Assembly (NCBI GenBank): GCA_029239875.1
Contig: JARBUD010000018.1
Location: forward strand, 1-64,000
Origin: Xanthobacteraceae bacterium
GTDB lineage: Bacteria; Pseudomonadota; Alphaproteobacteria; Rhizobiales; Xanthobacteraceae
Length of the DNA: 64,000 bases
Reading direction: 5' to 3'
Positions 35,133 to 45,563 of the stretch are shown here, in pieces (positions within the stretch are counted from its first letter, which is position 1; the number at the start of each line of letters is the position of its first letter). A program made the translations under genes and the position numbers. The notes under the pieces are model-generated. The model did no database searches. It saw nothing but the letters and a program-made list of their open reading frames with translations, and was not told where the DNA came from.

Positions 35133-35139
35133 GTGCGCG

Positions 35140-36747
35140 TCACACCGCGAAGGGCGGGCGGGTGCGGCCGGCCGGCTCGTCCGGGAACGGCTCCGGGCCG
35201 GGATCATCAGGCAGATGCGGCATGGCCACCACCGGCGACGGACCGGGCGAAACCCGGGCCGCGGGCGCGGCCTCGGCCTTCGCCGGCTCCTTCACCTCGG
35301 CCTCGGGGGCGAGGCTCGGCGCCGGCTCCTCCGGCGTGAGGTCGACCACCGGCGGCTCCGGCGTCCTCTCGGACGCCACCTCGACCTCGGCCGCCGGCCG
35401 CGCCTCGATAGCGGCGGCGATCGCCGCCTTCACCCGCTCGGCCTCGTTCTCCAGCATCGGCGTGGTGGCGACGCCGGGGGGCAGCTTCCACTCGAAGGCG
35501 TCGAGCTTGCCGGTCACCGGCGAGACCGGCGCCCAGCGCTCCGCGACGATGCCATCCGCCACCCAGGCGGGATCGCGCGCCGCGCGCACGGCGCGGGCCG
35601 TCCATTCGCGGGCCTTGCCGACATCGCCATGCTCGGCCGCTTCCAGCTCCGCCATCAAGAGGCAGGCGCGCTGCGTCGGCTCGCCCAGCAGCGGCGCCAG
35701 CGAGGTGCGGGCGACGTCGAAATCCTGCGCGTCCAGCGCGGCGCGGGCGAGCACCATGGCGCTCTCGGGATGCGCCGGCATGCGCGCGGTCAGCGTCCGG
35801 ATGCGCTTCAGCCGCTCGCGCGAGGAATCGCCCGGCCGCAGATGCAGGAAGGCATCGGCGAGGTCGGGATGCGGCGTCGCCGCATAGGCGGCCTCGATGA
35901 TCTTCGCCGCCTTGCGCGCGTCGCCCGCGGCGCCGAGCAGCCGCCCGGCCACCTCGGCCGCCGGCACCAAAGTCGGCGCGAGGCGGGTCGCCTCCACCGC
36001 CTTCTCGCGCGCGGTCGACGGGTCGGAGAGTTCGAGCGCCTGCGCCTGCGCCGCCAGCAGCACGGCGCGGCGGCGGCGATGGGCGGCGCGCTCGAGCCCG
36101 CCATGCGCGGCCTCGCGCTCCAATGTCGCCAGCGCGCCGGCGAAGTCGCCATTGAGGCAGCGCGCCTCGATCACCGCATCCGCCGCCCAGGCAAGGCCCG
36201 GCTCGTGACGCGCGGCCTCTTCCGCCGACAGCAGCGCCGCGGCGGCATCGCCGCGCCGGCGCGCCTCGATGTGCAGGCCGCGCAGGCCGAGCAGACGCGT
36301 CGAGGGCGTCTCGGTCATGGCGCGGAACGCCGCCTCGGCGCCGTCGCGGTCGCCGGCGAGCTGCGCCGCCTGCGCAGCGAGCAGCCGGGCCAGCGGCTCA
36401 TGCCCGAGCAGGCGCTCGGCGTCGTTGGCGGCGCGGCGGGCGCCCAGCGCATCGCCGGAGCCGACCGCCACCAGCCCGCGCGTCACCGCCGCCCAGCCGC
36501 GGTTGCGCCGGCGCGCGCGCCAGGAGAAGGCGATGAGGTCGGGCGAGCGGAAGATCAGCCGCAGAAGCGTCCAGACGAGGATCGTCGCCGCCAGCAGCGC
36601 CAGCAGCGCGCTCGCCGCCACCAATATGCTGGTCTCGATCTGCCAGCCCTGCCAGTCGATGGCGATCGACCCCGGCCGGTCGGCGAGCCAGGCGACGCCG
36701 AAGGCGATGAGCGCGAGGACGAGCAGATAGACGACGAGCCTGATCAC
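35140..36747 (-). CDS. hemY: HemY-like protein (HemY N-terminal domain, TPR)
   Basis: A 535-residue membrane protein. The first 60 residues hold two helices around DRPGSIAIDWQGWQIETS, the HemY_N signature. A TPR-like alpha-helical region follows, and an Ala/Pro/Glu-rich tail ends the protein. HemY_N proteins lie next to heme genes but have no proven enzymatic role; this is not the protoporphyrinogen oxidase also called HemY. The gene overlaps the mitofilin-like gene by four bases and belongs to the hemC-hemD unit. Confidence 0.88.
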   Translation of the reverse strand: MIRLVVYLLVLALIAFGVAWLADRPGSIAIDWQGWQIETSILVAASALLALLAATILVWTLLRLIFRSPDLIAFSWRARRRNRGWAAVTRGLVAVGSGDALGARRAANDAERLLGHEPLARLLAAQAAQLAGDRDGAEAAFRAMTETPSTRLLGLRGLHIEARRRGDAAAALLSAEEAARHEPGLAWAADAVIEARCLNGDFAGALATLEREAAHGGLERAAHRRRRAVLLAAQAQALELSDPSTAREKAVEATRLAPTLVPAAEVAGRLLGAAGDARKAAKIIEAAYAATPHPDLADAFLHLRPGDSSRERLKRIRTLTARMPAHPESAMVLARAALDAQDFDVARTSLAPLLGEPTQRACLLMAELEAAEHGDVGKAREWTARAVRAARDPAWVADGIVAERWAPVSPVTGKLDAFEWKLPPGVATTPMLENEAERVKAAIAAAIEARPAAEVEVASERTPEPPVVDLTPEEPAPSLAPEAEVKEPAKAEAAPAARVSPGPSPVVAMPHLPDDPGPEPFPDEPAGRTRPPFAV

Positions 36748-38207
36748 TGGGCTCCTCCCGCGAGGCTGGCGAGGACATGTTGGTTGAGGCCGGCGATGGC
36801 GTCGAGCGCCGCCTGCCGCGCCTCCAGCGTCTGCGCGACCGGCTGCACCTTGGCACGGTCGGCTTCCGGCAGCGTGGCCAGCGCTGCGCGCGCGGCGGCG
36901 AAGTCGCCCCGCTCCAGCGCCGCCTGCGCCTCGGTAATGCCGGGCGGCGTGCCCGTGGCGTCGAGGCGGCGGACGGTGACGAGGCCCTGCGCGCCGCGCA
37001 TCAGCCGGTCGAGCACGCCCTCGTCGGTCGGCACGCCGGCCTGGGTCGGCGGTGCCGGCGGGGGCGCGACGGCGCGCTTCAGCTCGGCGGCGAGCGCCGG
37101 CCCGGTGGGGAAGCCCCCGGCCGCCACCGGCTCCAGCGCGGCGAGCGGCGCGGCTTCCGCGCCGAGCAGCGCCCGCGCGGCCTTCAATTCCGTGGTGAAC
37201 GGCTTCGAGCCCAGCACCGCCTCGCGCAGCGCCGACAGTGCGACCAGCTGGGCGGCGCCCTGCCCGCTCGCCTGCTGCGTGCTGGCGACGGCGGAAAGCT
37301 TCTGCTCCAGCGCGGCGATGCGGCTGGTGGCGGCGGCGAGGTCGTCGGGCGACGCGGCCGGGGACGGCGCGGGCAACGCCGCGACCTTGCTCTCCAGCGC
37401 GCCGATCCGCGCATTGGCGGCGGCGACGTCGTCCGGCGTGGCGGCGGGCGCCGGCAGCGAGCTCAGCTTGTCCTCCACCGCGCCGACCCGGCTGCCGAGC
37501 GCGGCGACGGCTTCGGCCGAGGCGCCCGGCGTCGCGGGCGCAGCCTCGGTGGGGGCGACGGGCGCCGGCTGGGTGTCCACCTTCTTGCCCAGCGCATCCA
37601 GCCCGCTCTCCAGCGCGTCGAGCCGTGCCGCCAGTTCCGCCGGGGCGGTATCGAGGCCGGGCGCCGGCTGGCCGCCGGCAGCCTCCAGCGTCTCGACCCG
37701 CTGGCGCAGATCGAGCGCGCGCGCCTCCAATTCGGTGATGGCGTCGGCGTTCTCCTCGGCGCTGGTGAAGGTGCCGACGATGGCAAAGGCCACGGCCGCG
37801 CCGAGCACGCCGGAAACCAGCGCCACGGCGAGCCCGCCGATGAGACCGAGCTGCCGCGCGGGCCGCTTGGCCGCCGGCGGCACCGGATCGACCTCGGGTG
37901 CCTGCGCGGGGTCCATCGGCGGCTCGTCCGATCCGCCGGCACCGGCGGTGGCCGGCGCTTCGGCGTCGAGCACCGGCACCTCGCCAGAGGTGTTGGGGGT
38001 AGGCGTCTTGGGAGTCTCGGAGGTTGCTTCGGCGGAGGCCAGGGGCTCGGTGGTCGCCGCCTCGTCGGAGACCGGCGTGACCGGCGCCGGGTCGGTCGGC
38101 TTCGTCACATCCTTGGCGGAAAGGTCGAGGGTCGGCGGCGGGCGCCGCGAAGGCTTGCCCGCACCGCTCTTGTCGGTCGTGCCGCTTTTCGGATCGTCTT
38201 TCGCCAC
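36744..38207 (-). CDS. Mitofilin/MICOS Mic60-like inner-membrane protein
   Basis: A 487-residue protein starting at GTG 38207 (VAKDDPKSGTTDKSG). An acidic Pro-rich N-terminus of about 110 residues precedes one helix (LGLIGGLAVALVSGVLGAAV), then a long coiled coil with repeated LEALE/IAALE patterns, and a C-terminal mitofilin signature (LERGDFAAARAALATLPEAD). Alphaproteobacterial Mic60 homologues shape intracytoplasmic membranes, and their linkage with hem genes is conserved. It lies between hemD and hemY on the minus strand. Confidence 0.88.
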   Translation of the reverse strand: MAKDDPKSGTTDKSGAGKPSRRPPPTLDLSAKDVTKPTDPAPVTPVSDEAATTEPLASAEATSETPKTPTPNTSGEVPVLDAEAPATAGAGGSDEPPMDPAQAPEVDPVPPAAKRPARQLGLIGGLAVALVSGVLGAAVAFAIVGTFTSAEENADAITELEARALDLRQRVETLEAAGGQPAPGLDTAPAELAARLDALESGLDALGKKVDTQPAPVAPTEAAPATPGASAEAVAALGSRVGAVEDKLSSLPAPAATPDDVAAANARIGALESKVAALPAPSPAASPDDLAAATSRIAALEQKLSAVASTQQASGQGAAQLVALSALREAVLGSKPFTTELKAARALLGAEAAPLAALEPVAAGGFPTGPALAAELKRAVAPPPAPPTQAGVPTDEGVLDRLMRGAQGLVTVRRLDATGTPPGITEAQAALERGDFAAARAALATLPEADRAKVQPVAQTLEARQAALDAIAGLNQHVLASLAGGAQ

Positions 38208-38304
38208 GTCCCTACCTCTACCCTGACAAAGCGCCGGACCGGCGCTTGTTCCCCGGGATAACCGTGCGGAGTCTCCGCCGCAACCTCGGGGGAGCCCCCA
38301 TGAT

Positions 38305-39009
38305 TTACCGCCCGAGCAGCGCGAACAAGCCGTCCTCGGTCGGCTCTGCGGCGATGCGGGTCGGCCAGCCGGCGGCCGCCAATGGCGCCGCCACATTGGC
38401 CGAGAAGCACAGATGCGTGATGTGGCGGAAATGCGCCGCGGAGCCCGCGGCCTGCGCCAGCGTCGCCAGGGTCGCGGCGGTGCGGGGAGAGAAATGGAAG
38501 GCCGCGTCGATCCGCCTCGCCTGTGCGGCGTCGACGGTTGCCGCCGCCAGCGCCGTGGCCGCGACCGCCCGATAGATAACGAAAAGTTCGGCCGCGATGC
38601 CCGCCGGCGCCAGCGCCTCGGGCAGTTCCACCGCCCGCTCCTCGCCGGCCACATGCAGCACCCGCGCCCCGCGCGGCAGCTTCTCGCGCAGCAGTTCGAC
38701 CAGCGCCGCCCCGTCGCCGCCGGCGACATGGACCGCGGAGAATCCGGGAGGCGCCGCCGCCGCCGTGCGCTTGCCCACCGCATAGAGCGGCAGGCCGGCC
38801 AATTCCGCCAGCTCGGCACGCGCGGCCAGCGTCCGCGCGCCGTTCACGCTGGTCAGCGCCACCGCGTCGAACCGCCCGTCCGGCAGGCGGGCGTCCGGCA
38901 CCGGCTCCACGCTCAAGAGCGGATCGACGATGGCGTCAAACCCCGCGGCGGCGAGCCGCTCGGCCGTCGCCTCGGCGTCGGGCCGGGGGCGTGTGACGAG
39001 TACCCGCAT
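38305..39009 (-). CDS. hemD: Uroporphyrinogen-III synthase (HemD)
   Basis: A 234-residue protein with the weakly conserved HemD pattern: MRVLVTRPRPDAEATAERLA at the start, FDAVALTSVNGARTLA in the middle and HFSPRTAATLATLA later. It closes the linear tetrapyrrole with inversion of ring D. Its ATG shares one base with the hemC stop codon, so the pair is tightly coupled. Confidence 0.92.
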   Translation of the reverse strand: MRVLVTRPRPDAEATAERLAAAGFDAIVDPLLSVEPVPDARLPDGRFDAVALTSVNGARTLAARAELAELAGLPLYAVGKRTAAAAPPGFSAVHVAGGDGAALVELLREKLPRGARVLHVAGEERAVELPEALAPAGIAAELFVIYRAVAATALAAATVDAAQARRIDAAFHFSPRTAATLATLAQAAGSAAHFRHITHLCFSANVAAPLAAAGWPTRIAAEPTEDGLFALLGR

Positions 39010-39938
39010 CAGTGCGGCAGCAGGTCGGCCGGCACCATGGCGCGCATCTCCTGCCCGGCGGCGAGGCCGAGCTCCAGCGCGCGGCCGGCCGGCCCGTAGC
39101 GCACGATCTCATAATAGCGGCTGCCGTCGGGCGAGAGCACCACGCCGCGGAAGCGGATCTCGTCGCCCTGCACCTCCGCCAGCCCGCCTATGGGCGTGCG
39201 GCAGGAGCCGTCGAGCTCGCCGAGATAGGCCCGCTCGACGCGCAGCGCGAGGCCGGTCGCCGGGCAGGTCACCGGCACCAGCAGCGCGTCCACCGCGATG
39301 TCGCCGAAGCGCGATTCGATGGCGACCGCCCCCTGCCCCACCGCGGGCAGGAAATCCGCCACGTCGAGCAGCGCGCTCGCCCTGTCCGCCATGCCGAGCC
39401 GGGTCAGCCCGGCCAGCGCCAGCAGCGTGGCGTCGAATTCGCCGCTCTCGACCTTGGAAAGCCGCGTGTGGACGTTGCCGCGCAGCAGCGACACCTGAAG
39501 GTCCGGCCGCAGCCGGCGAAGCTGCGCCTCGCGCCGCAGCGAGGCGGTGCCCACCTTCGCACCCGGCTTGAGGTCGGCGAGCGAGGAGCCCTCGCGCAGG
39601 ATCAGCGCGTCGCGGACATCCGCGCGGGGAAGATAGCCCACCAGATGCAAGCCATCAGGCAGCTTGGTCGCCATGTCCTTGGCCGAATGCACGGCGAGGT
39701 CGATGCGCCGGTCGAGCAGCGCCTCCTCCAGCTCCTTGGTGAAAAGCCCCTTGCCGCCCGCCTCCGACAGCGCGCGGTCGGTGATGGCGTCGCCGGTGGT
39801 GCGGATCACCTGCACCTCCACCGCCTCGGGCGCCCAGCCATGCGCCTTCACCAGCGCGTCGCGCACCGCATGCGCCTGCCACAGCGCCAGCGGGCTGCCG
39901 CGCGTGCCGAGCCGGAGTCTGGGAAGCGATTGCGTCAT
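39009..39938 (-). CDS. hemC: Hydroxymethylbilane synthase (HemC)
   Basis: A 309-residue porphobilinogen deaminase of standard length. C246 in LDGSCRTPIGG binds the dipyrromethane cofactor. LRLGTRGSPLALWQ, HSAKDMATKLP and GTASLRREAQLRRLRPD are intact. The ATG at 39938 follows family length; the in-frame ATG at 39995 would overlap the region next to tsaD. It is the first gene of the minus-strand heme unit and divergent from tsaD across a 63-base gap. Confidence 0.96.
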   Translation of the reverse strand: MTQSLPRLRLGTRGSPLALWQAHAVRDALVKAHGWAPEAVEVQVIRTTGDAITDRALSEAGGKGLFTKELEEALLDRRIDLAVHSAKDMATKLPDGLHLVGYLPRADVRDALILREGSSLADLKPGAKVGTASLRREAQLRRLRPDLQVSLLRGNVHTRLSKVESGEFDATLLALAGLTRLGMADRASALLDVADFLPAVGQGAVAIESRFGDIAVDALLVPVTCPATGLALRVERAYLGELDGSCRTPIGGLAEVQGDEIRFRGVVLSPDGSRYYEIVRYGPAGRALELGLAAGQEMRAMVPADLLPH

Positions 39939-40001
39939 GCCGTCCTGCGATGCTAGCGGTTCGAGACAGGGTTCAGAACAACGTCCGGCGGCCATAAGTC
40001 A

Positions 40002-41078
40002 ATGCGTGATCTTCTCCTGCTCGGCATCGAGACCACCTGCGACGAGACCGCCGCCGCGGTGGTGCGCCGCCGCGCGGACGGTACGGGAACCATCCTCTCC
40101 AATGTGGTGCTCTCGCAGACCGAGGACCATGCCGAGTTCGGCGGCGTGGTGCCGGAGATCGCCGCCCGCGCCCATGTCGAGGTGCTGGACGGGGTGATCG
40201 AGCGGGCGCTGCGCGCCGCCGGCGTCGGCCTGTCGGAGCTCGACGGCATCGCCGCCGCCGCCGGGCCGGGGCTGATCGGCGGCGTCATCGTCGGGCTCAC
40301 CACCGCCAAGGCGCTGGCGCTCGCCGCCCGCAAGCCGCTGGTCGCGGTGAACCATCTCGAAGCCCATGCGCTGACCGCCCGGCTTACCGACAAGGTGCCC
40401 TTCCCCTTCCTTTTGCTGCTGGTCTCGGGCGGGCATACCCAGCTCGTCGCCGTCACCGGCATCGGCGAGTACGAGAAGCTCGGCGGCACCATCGACGACG
40501 CCATCGGCGAGGCCTTCGACAAGACCGCCAAGATGCTCGGCCTGCCCTATCCCGGCGGCCCGGCGGTGGAGCGGGCGGCGCTGAAGGGCGACGCCTCGCG
40601 CTTCGCCCTGCCCCGCCCGCTGCACGGCAAGCCGACGCCGGACTTCTCGCTCTCCGGGCTCAAGACCGCGGTGCGGCTGGAGGCGCTGAAGATCGCCCCC
40701 CTGTCCGATGAGGACATCAACGACCTCTGCGCCTCCTTCCAGGCCGCCATCGTCGACATCCTCGCCGACCGCGTGCGCTGCGCCCTGCGCGTGATGCGCG
40801 AGCGCGGGGTGAAGCCGCACGCCCTCGTGCTCGCCGGCGGCGTCGGCGCCAACCAGGCGGTGCGCCGCGTGCTGCACAAGGTGGCGGCCGATGGCGGCAC
40901 CCGCCTCGCCGTGCCGCCGCCGGAGCTCTGCACCGACAATGGCGCGATGATCGCCTGGGCCGGCGCCGAGCGCATGGCCCGCGGCCTCACCGATGGGCTC
41001 GACACCTCGCCCCGCGCCCGCTGGCCGCTGGCGGAAGTCGAAGGCGCAGCGCCGGGCGCCCCTGGGACGAGCCGCTGA
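40002..41078 (+). CDS. tsaD: tRNA N6-adenosine threonylcarbamoyltransferase subunit TsaD
   Basis: A 358-residue Kae1/TsaD protein. [16 protein letters not shown] is the N-terminal signature; the metal-binding histidines lie in [10 protein letters not shown], and [12 protein letters not shown] plus [14 protein letters not shown] follow. With TsaB and TsaE it makes t6A37 in ANN-decoding tRNAs. Its stop overlaps the gpsA start (TGATG). Confidence 0.97.
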   Translation: MRDLLLLGIETTCDETAAAVVRRRADGTGTILSNVVLSQTEDHAEFGGVVPEIAARAHVEVLDGVIERALRAAGVGLSELDGIAAAAGPGLIGGVIVGLTTAKALALAARKPLVAVNHLEAHALTARLTDKVPFPFLLLLVSGGHTQLVAVTGIGEYEKLGGTIDDAIGEAFDKTAKMLGLPYPGGPAVERAALKGDASRFALPRPLHGKPTPDFSLSGLKTAVRLEALKIAPLSDEDINDLCASFQAAIVDILADRVRCALRVMRERGVKPHALVLAGGVGANQAVRRVLHKVAADGGTRLAVPPPELCTDNGAMIAWAGAERMARGLTDGLDTSPRARWPLAEVEGAAPGAPGTSR

Positions 41079-42067
41079 TGCCGGCACGCTTCGCCACCAT
41101 CGGCGTCGCCGGCGCCGGCGCCTGGGGCACGGCACTGGCCAATGCCGCGGCCCGCGCCGGGCGCTCCGTCGTGCTGTGGGGCCGCGATCCGCAGGCCATC
41201 GAGGCGATGCGCCGCGGCCGCGCCAACGAGGCGCATCTGCCCGGCGTCGAGCTCGCCGCCGCCGTGGCCCCCACCGCCGCGCTTGCCGACCTCGGCGATT
41301 GCGACGCGGTTCTGCTGGTGGTGCCGGCGCAGGCGAGCCGCGAGGTGGCCGGCGCGCTGACCCATCATCTGCGGGAAGGCACGCCGCTCGTCACCTGCGC
41401 CAAGGGCATCGAGCGCGGCACCGAACTGTTCATGACGCAGGTGCTGGCGCAGGCCTGCCCGCACGCCGTGCCGGCGATCCTCTCCGGCCCCAGCTTCGCC
41501 GCGGATGTGGCCGCCGGCCTGCCGACCGCGGTGACGCTCGCCGCCCGCGATCCCGCCCTCGCCGAGGCGCTGGCGGCCGCGCTGGGCTCCTCCTCCTTCC
41601 GGCTCTATCACAGCGACGACGTGCGCGGCGTCGAGATCGGCGGCGCCGCCAAGAACGTGCTCGCCATCGCCGCGGGCATCGTCGGCGGGCGCAGGCTCGG
41701 GGCGAGCGCCGGCGCGGCGCTGGTGGCGCGCGGCTTCGCCGAGCTTATGCGCTTCGGCCGGGCCTTCGGCGCCCGCGCCGAGACGCTGACCGGCCTCTCC
41801 GGCCTCGGCGACCTCATCCTCACCTGCTCCACCCCCCAGTCGCGCAACTATTCGCTCGGCTTCGCCCTCGGGCGCGGCGAGGGCCTGCACCCCTCCGGCC
41901 AGCTCGCGGAAGGCGCCCTCACCGCCAGTGTGCTGGTGGCGATGGCGCAGGAGCGCGACATCGACATGCCGATCGCCGCCGCCGTCGAGGCGGTGCTGGC
42001 CGGGCGCAGCGATATCGAACAGGCGATCGGGTCGCTGCTGGCCCGTCCCCAGAAAGCGGAAGCGTGA
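41078..42067 (+). CDS. gpsA: NAD(P)H-dependent glycerol-3-phosphate dehydrogenase (GpsA)
   Basis: A 329-residue GpsA with the N-terminal dinucleotide motif [44 protein letters not shown], the catalytic-lysine region [13 protein letters not shown] and [11 protein letters not shown]. It makes sn-glycerol 3-phosphate for phospholipids. It is translationally coupled to tsaD. Confidence 0.97.
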   Translation: MPARFATIGVAGAGAWGTALANAAARAGRSVVLWGRDPQAIEAMRRGRANEAHLPGVELAAAVAPTAALADLGDCDAVLLVVPAQASREVAGALTHHLREGTPLVTCAKGIERGTELFMTQVLAQACPHAVPAILSGPSFAADVAAGLPTAVTLAARDPALAEALAAALGSSSFRLYHSDDVRGVEIGGAAKNVLAIAAGIVGGRRLGASAGAALVARGFAELMRFGRAFGARAETLTGLSGLGDLILTCSTPQSRNYSLGFALGRGEGLHPSGQLAEGALTASVLVAMAQERDIDMPIAAAVEAVLAGRSDIEQAIGSLLARPQKAEA

Positions 42068-42077
42068 GTTGAAAGTT

Positions 42078-42192
42078 CACCCTCATCCTGAGGTGCGAAC
42101 GCAGTGAGCCTCGAAGGATGTTGAAGCAGTGGACCTTCTGCTTGAGCATCCTTCGAGGCTCGGGCTATGCCCGAGCACCTCAGGATGAGGTT
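42078..42192. repeat. Family I intergenic palindrome, copy 4
   Basis: Outer arms CCTCATCCTGAGGTGC and GCACCTCAGGATGAGG with inner CCTCGAAGGATG and CATCCTTCGAGG. It fills the gpsA-EVE gap, between co-directional genes, so it sits in a possible transcript. Confidence 0.85.
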
Positions 42193-42206
42193 CACGAGGA
42201 TTGGAA

Positions 42207-42623
42207 ATGGCGCACTGGCTCTACAAGTCCGAACCCTTCAAATGGTCCTGGGACAACCAGGTCGCCGCCGGGGCGAAGGGCACGCATTGGGACGGCGTGC
42301 GCAACCATGCCGCCAAGCTGAACCTGCTGGCGATGAAGAAGGGCGACCGCGGCTTCTTCTACCACTCCAACGAAGGCAAGGAGATCGTCGGCATCGTCGA
42401 GGTGATCAAGGAGGCCTATCCCGATCCCTCCGATCCCACCGGCAAGTTCTTCATGGTCGACATCAAGGCGGTCGAGCCGGTGAAGAAGCCGGTTTCGCTG
42501 GCCGACATCAAGAACGAACCGCGCCTCGCCGATATGGCGCTGCTCAAATATTCCCGCCTCTCCGTGCAGCCGGTCACCGCCGCGGAATGGGCCATCGTGC
42601 TGGAGATGGCGGGCGGCGCGTGA
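42207..42623 (+). CDS. EVE-domain protein (YTH/PUA-like)
   Basis: A 138-residue EVE-domain protein: MAHWLYKSEPFKWSWDNQVA at the start, WDGVRNHAAKLNLLAMKKGD, and FFYHSNEGKEIVGIVEVI. Aromatic residues in these segments build the cage that reads modified bases in the PUA/YTH superfamily. Its target in bacteria is uncertain. The start at 42207 is chosen over 42201. It overlaps the methyltransferase gene by four bases. Confidence 0.92.
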   Translation: MAHWLYKSEPFKWSWDNQVAAGAKGTHWDGVRNHAAKLNLLAMKKGDRGFFYHSNEGKEIVGIVEVIKEAYPDPSDPTGKFFMVDIKAVEPVKKPVSLADIKNEPRLADMALLKYSRLSVQPVTAAEWAIVLEMAGGA

Positions 42624-43339
42624 GCCGGTGGCCGGTCGCCGACCCCACCGCCTTCATCCGCGCCGAGACGCGGCTTCTCCCGGTCCCGCTGGTGCCGGAA
42701 ATCAGCCTGCACCTCGCCGAGGAATCGCTGCCAATCTGGCAGCGCACGGAGGAGGAGCTCGGCGAGATCGGCCTGCCGCCGCCCTTCTGGGCCTTCGCCT
42801 GGGCCGGCGGGCAGGCGCTCGCCCGGCATGTGCTCGACAATCCCGAGATCGTGCGCGGCAGACGCGTGCTGGATTTCGCCAGCGGCTCCGGCCTCGTGGC
42901 CATCGCCGCGCTCAAGGCGGGGGCGGCCTCGGTCGAGGCGGCCGAGATCGATCCCTTCGCCCAGGCGGCGATCGCGCTCAACGTCGCGGCGCAAGTCACT
43001 TCGGACGTCGCCACCGATGACACCGCGGATGCCACCGCTTCGGCGCCGGATGTCACCTTTTCTGCCACCATCCTCGCCGCCGACATCATAGGCAAAGATG
43101 CAATGTGGGACGTCGTGCTCGCCGGCGACATCGCCTATGAGCGCGACCTAAGCCAGCGCGTCTTCGCCTGGCTGGAGGCGCTTGCGGCGCGGGGCGCGCA
43201 GGTGTGGATCGGCGACCCCGGCCGCTCCTACCTGCCGCGCGAGCGGCTGGAAAAGGTCGCCGACTACAGCGTGCCGGTGACGCGCGAGCTGGAGGACGCC
43301 GAGATCAAGCGCACAGCGGTCTGGCGGCCGCGCCGATGA
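42620..43339 (+). CDS. Class I methyltransferase, ETFB-lysine-methyltransferase-like
   Basis: A 239-residue protein starting at GTG 42620 within the EVE stop region. The SAM-binding motif is [20 protein letters not shown]. An [18 protein letters not shown] block before it and [14 protein letters not shown] after it match the METTL20-like group that methylates lysines of electron-transfer flavoprotein beta. A Thr/Asp/Ala-rich insert at about residues 127-147 interrupts the core. The substrate is inferred. Confidence 0.85.
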   Translation: MSRWPVADPTAFIRAETRLLPVPLVPEISLHLAEESLPIWQRTEEELGEIGLPPPFWAFAWAGGQALARHVLDNPEIVRGRRVLDFASGSGLVAIAALKAGAASVEAAEIDPFAQAAIALNVAAQVTSDVATDDTADATASAPDVTFSATILAADIIGKDAMWDVVLAGDIAYERDLSQRVFAWLEALAARGAQVWIGDPGRSYLPRERLEKVADYSVPVTRELEDAEIKRTAVWRPRR

Positions 43340-43533
43340 CCGACCCTTGCCTCCAACAGGCCGATCACACATTTCGCATACCAGTCGTAGAGAGCCGGCC
43401 TGCTGGCTCCTCCGGGCAACTACATACCGACCAAAGTCGCGCGCTGGCGTCCTTGTCCCGCCGGGGCCACGTCCCCATAATCCGCCCGAACCAAGAGAGG
43501 CGCGCCAGCGCCTGCCGCAGGGGAAGAAACGCC

Positions 43534-45492
<1,959 letters not shown>

Positions 45493-45506
45493 CCCTGCGG
45501 GCTAAC

Positions 45507-45544
45507 CGTCATCCCGGATCGGCCTGCGGCCGTCCGGGATGACG
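45507..45544. repeat. Palindrome between converging acs and glutamate dehydrogenase genes
   Basis: Perfect 12-bp arms CGTCATCCCGGA (45507-45518) and TCCGGGATGACG (45533-45544) with an inner CGGCC/GGCCG stem. It is 14 bases after the acs stop and can fold on both strands, so it probably also limits read-through. Confidence 0.75.
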
Positions 45545-45563
45545 CCAATTGGCAAGAAACGGC

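Noticed and set aside
34590-35139. CRISPR array or mobile element in the repeat cluster
   Set aside because: Repeats are palindromes of different types with no regular spacers, no cas genes and no transposase.
35023-38226. 1067-codon plus-strand frame across hemY and the mitofilin-like gene
   Set aside because: Low-complexity Arg/Ala/Ser-rich translation antisense to two recognisable genes; a GC-driven shadow.
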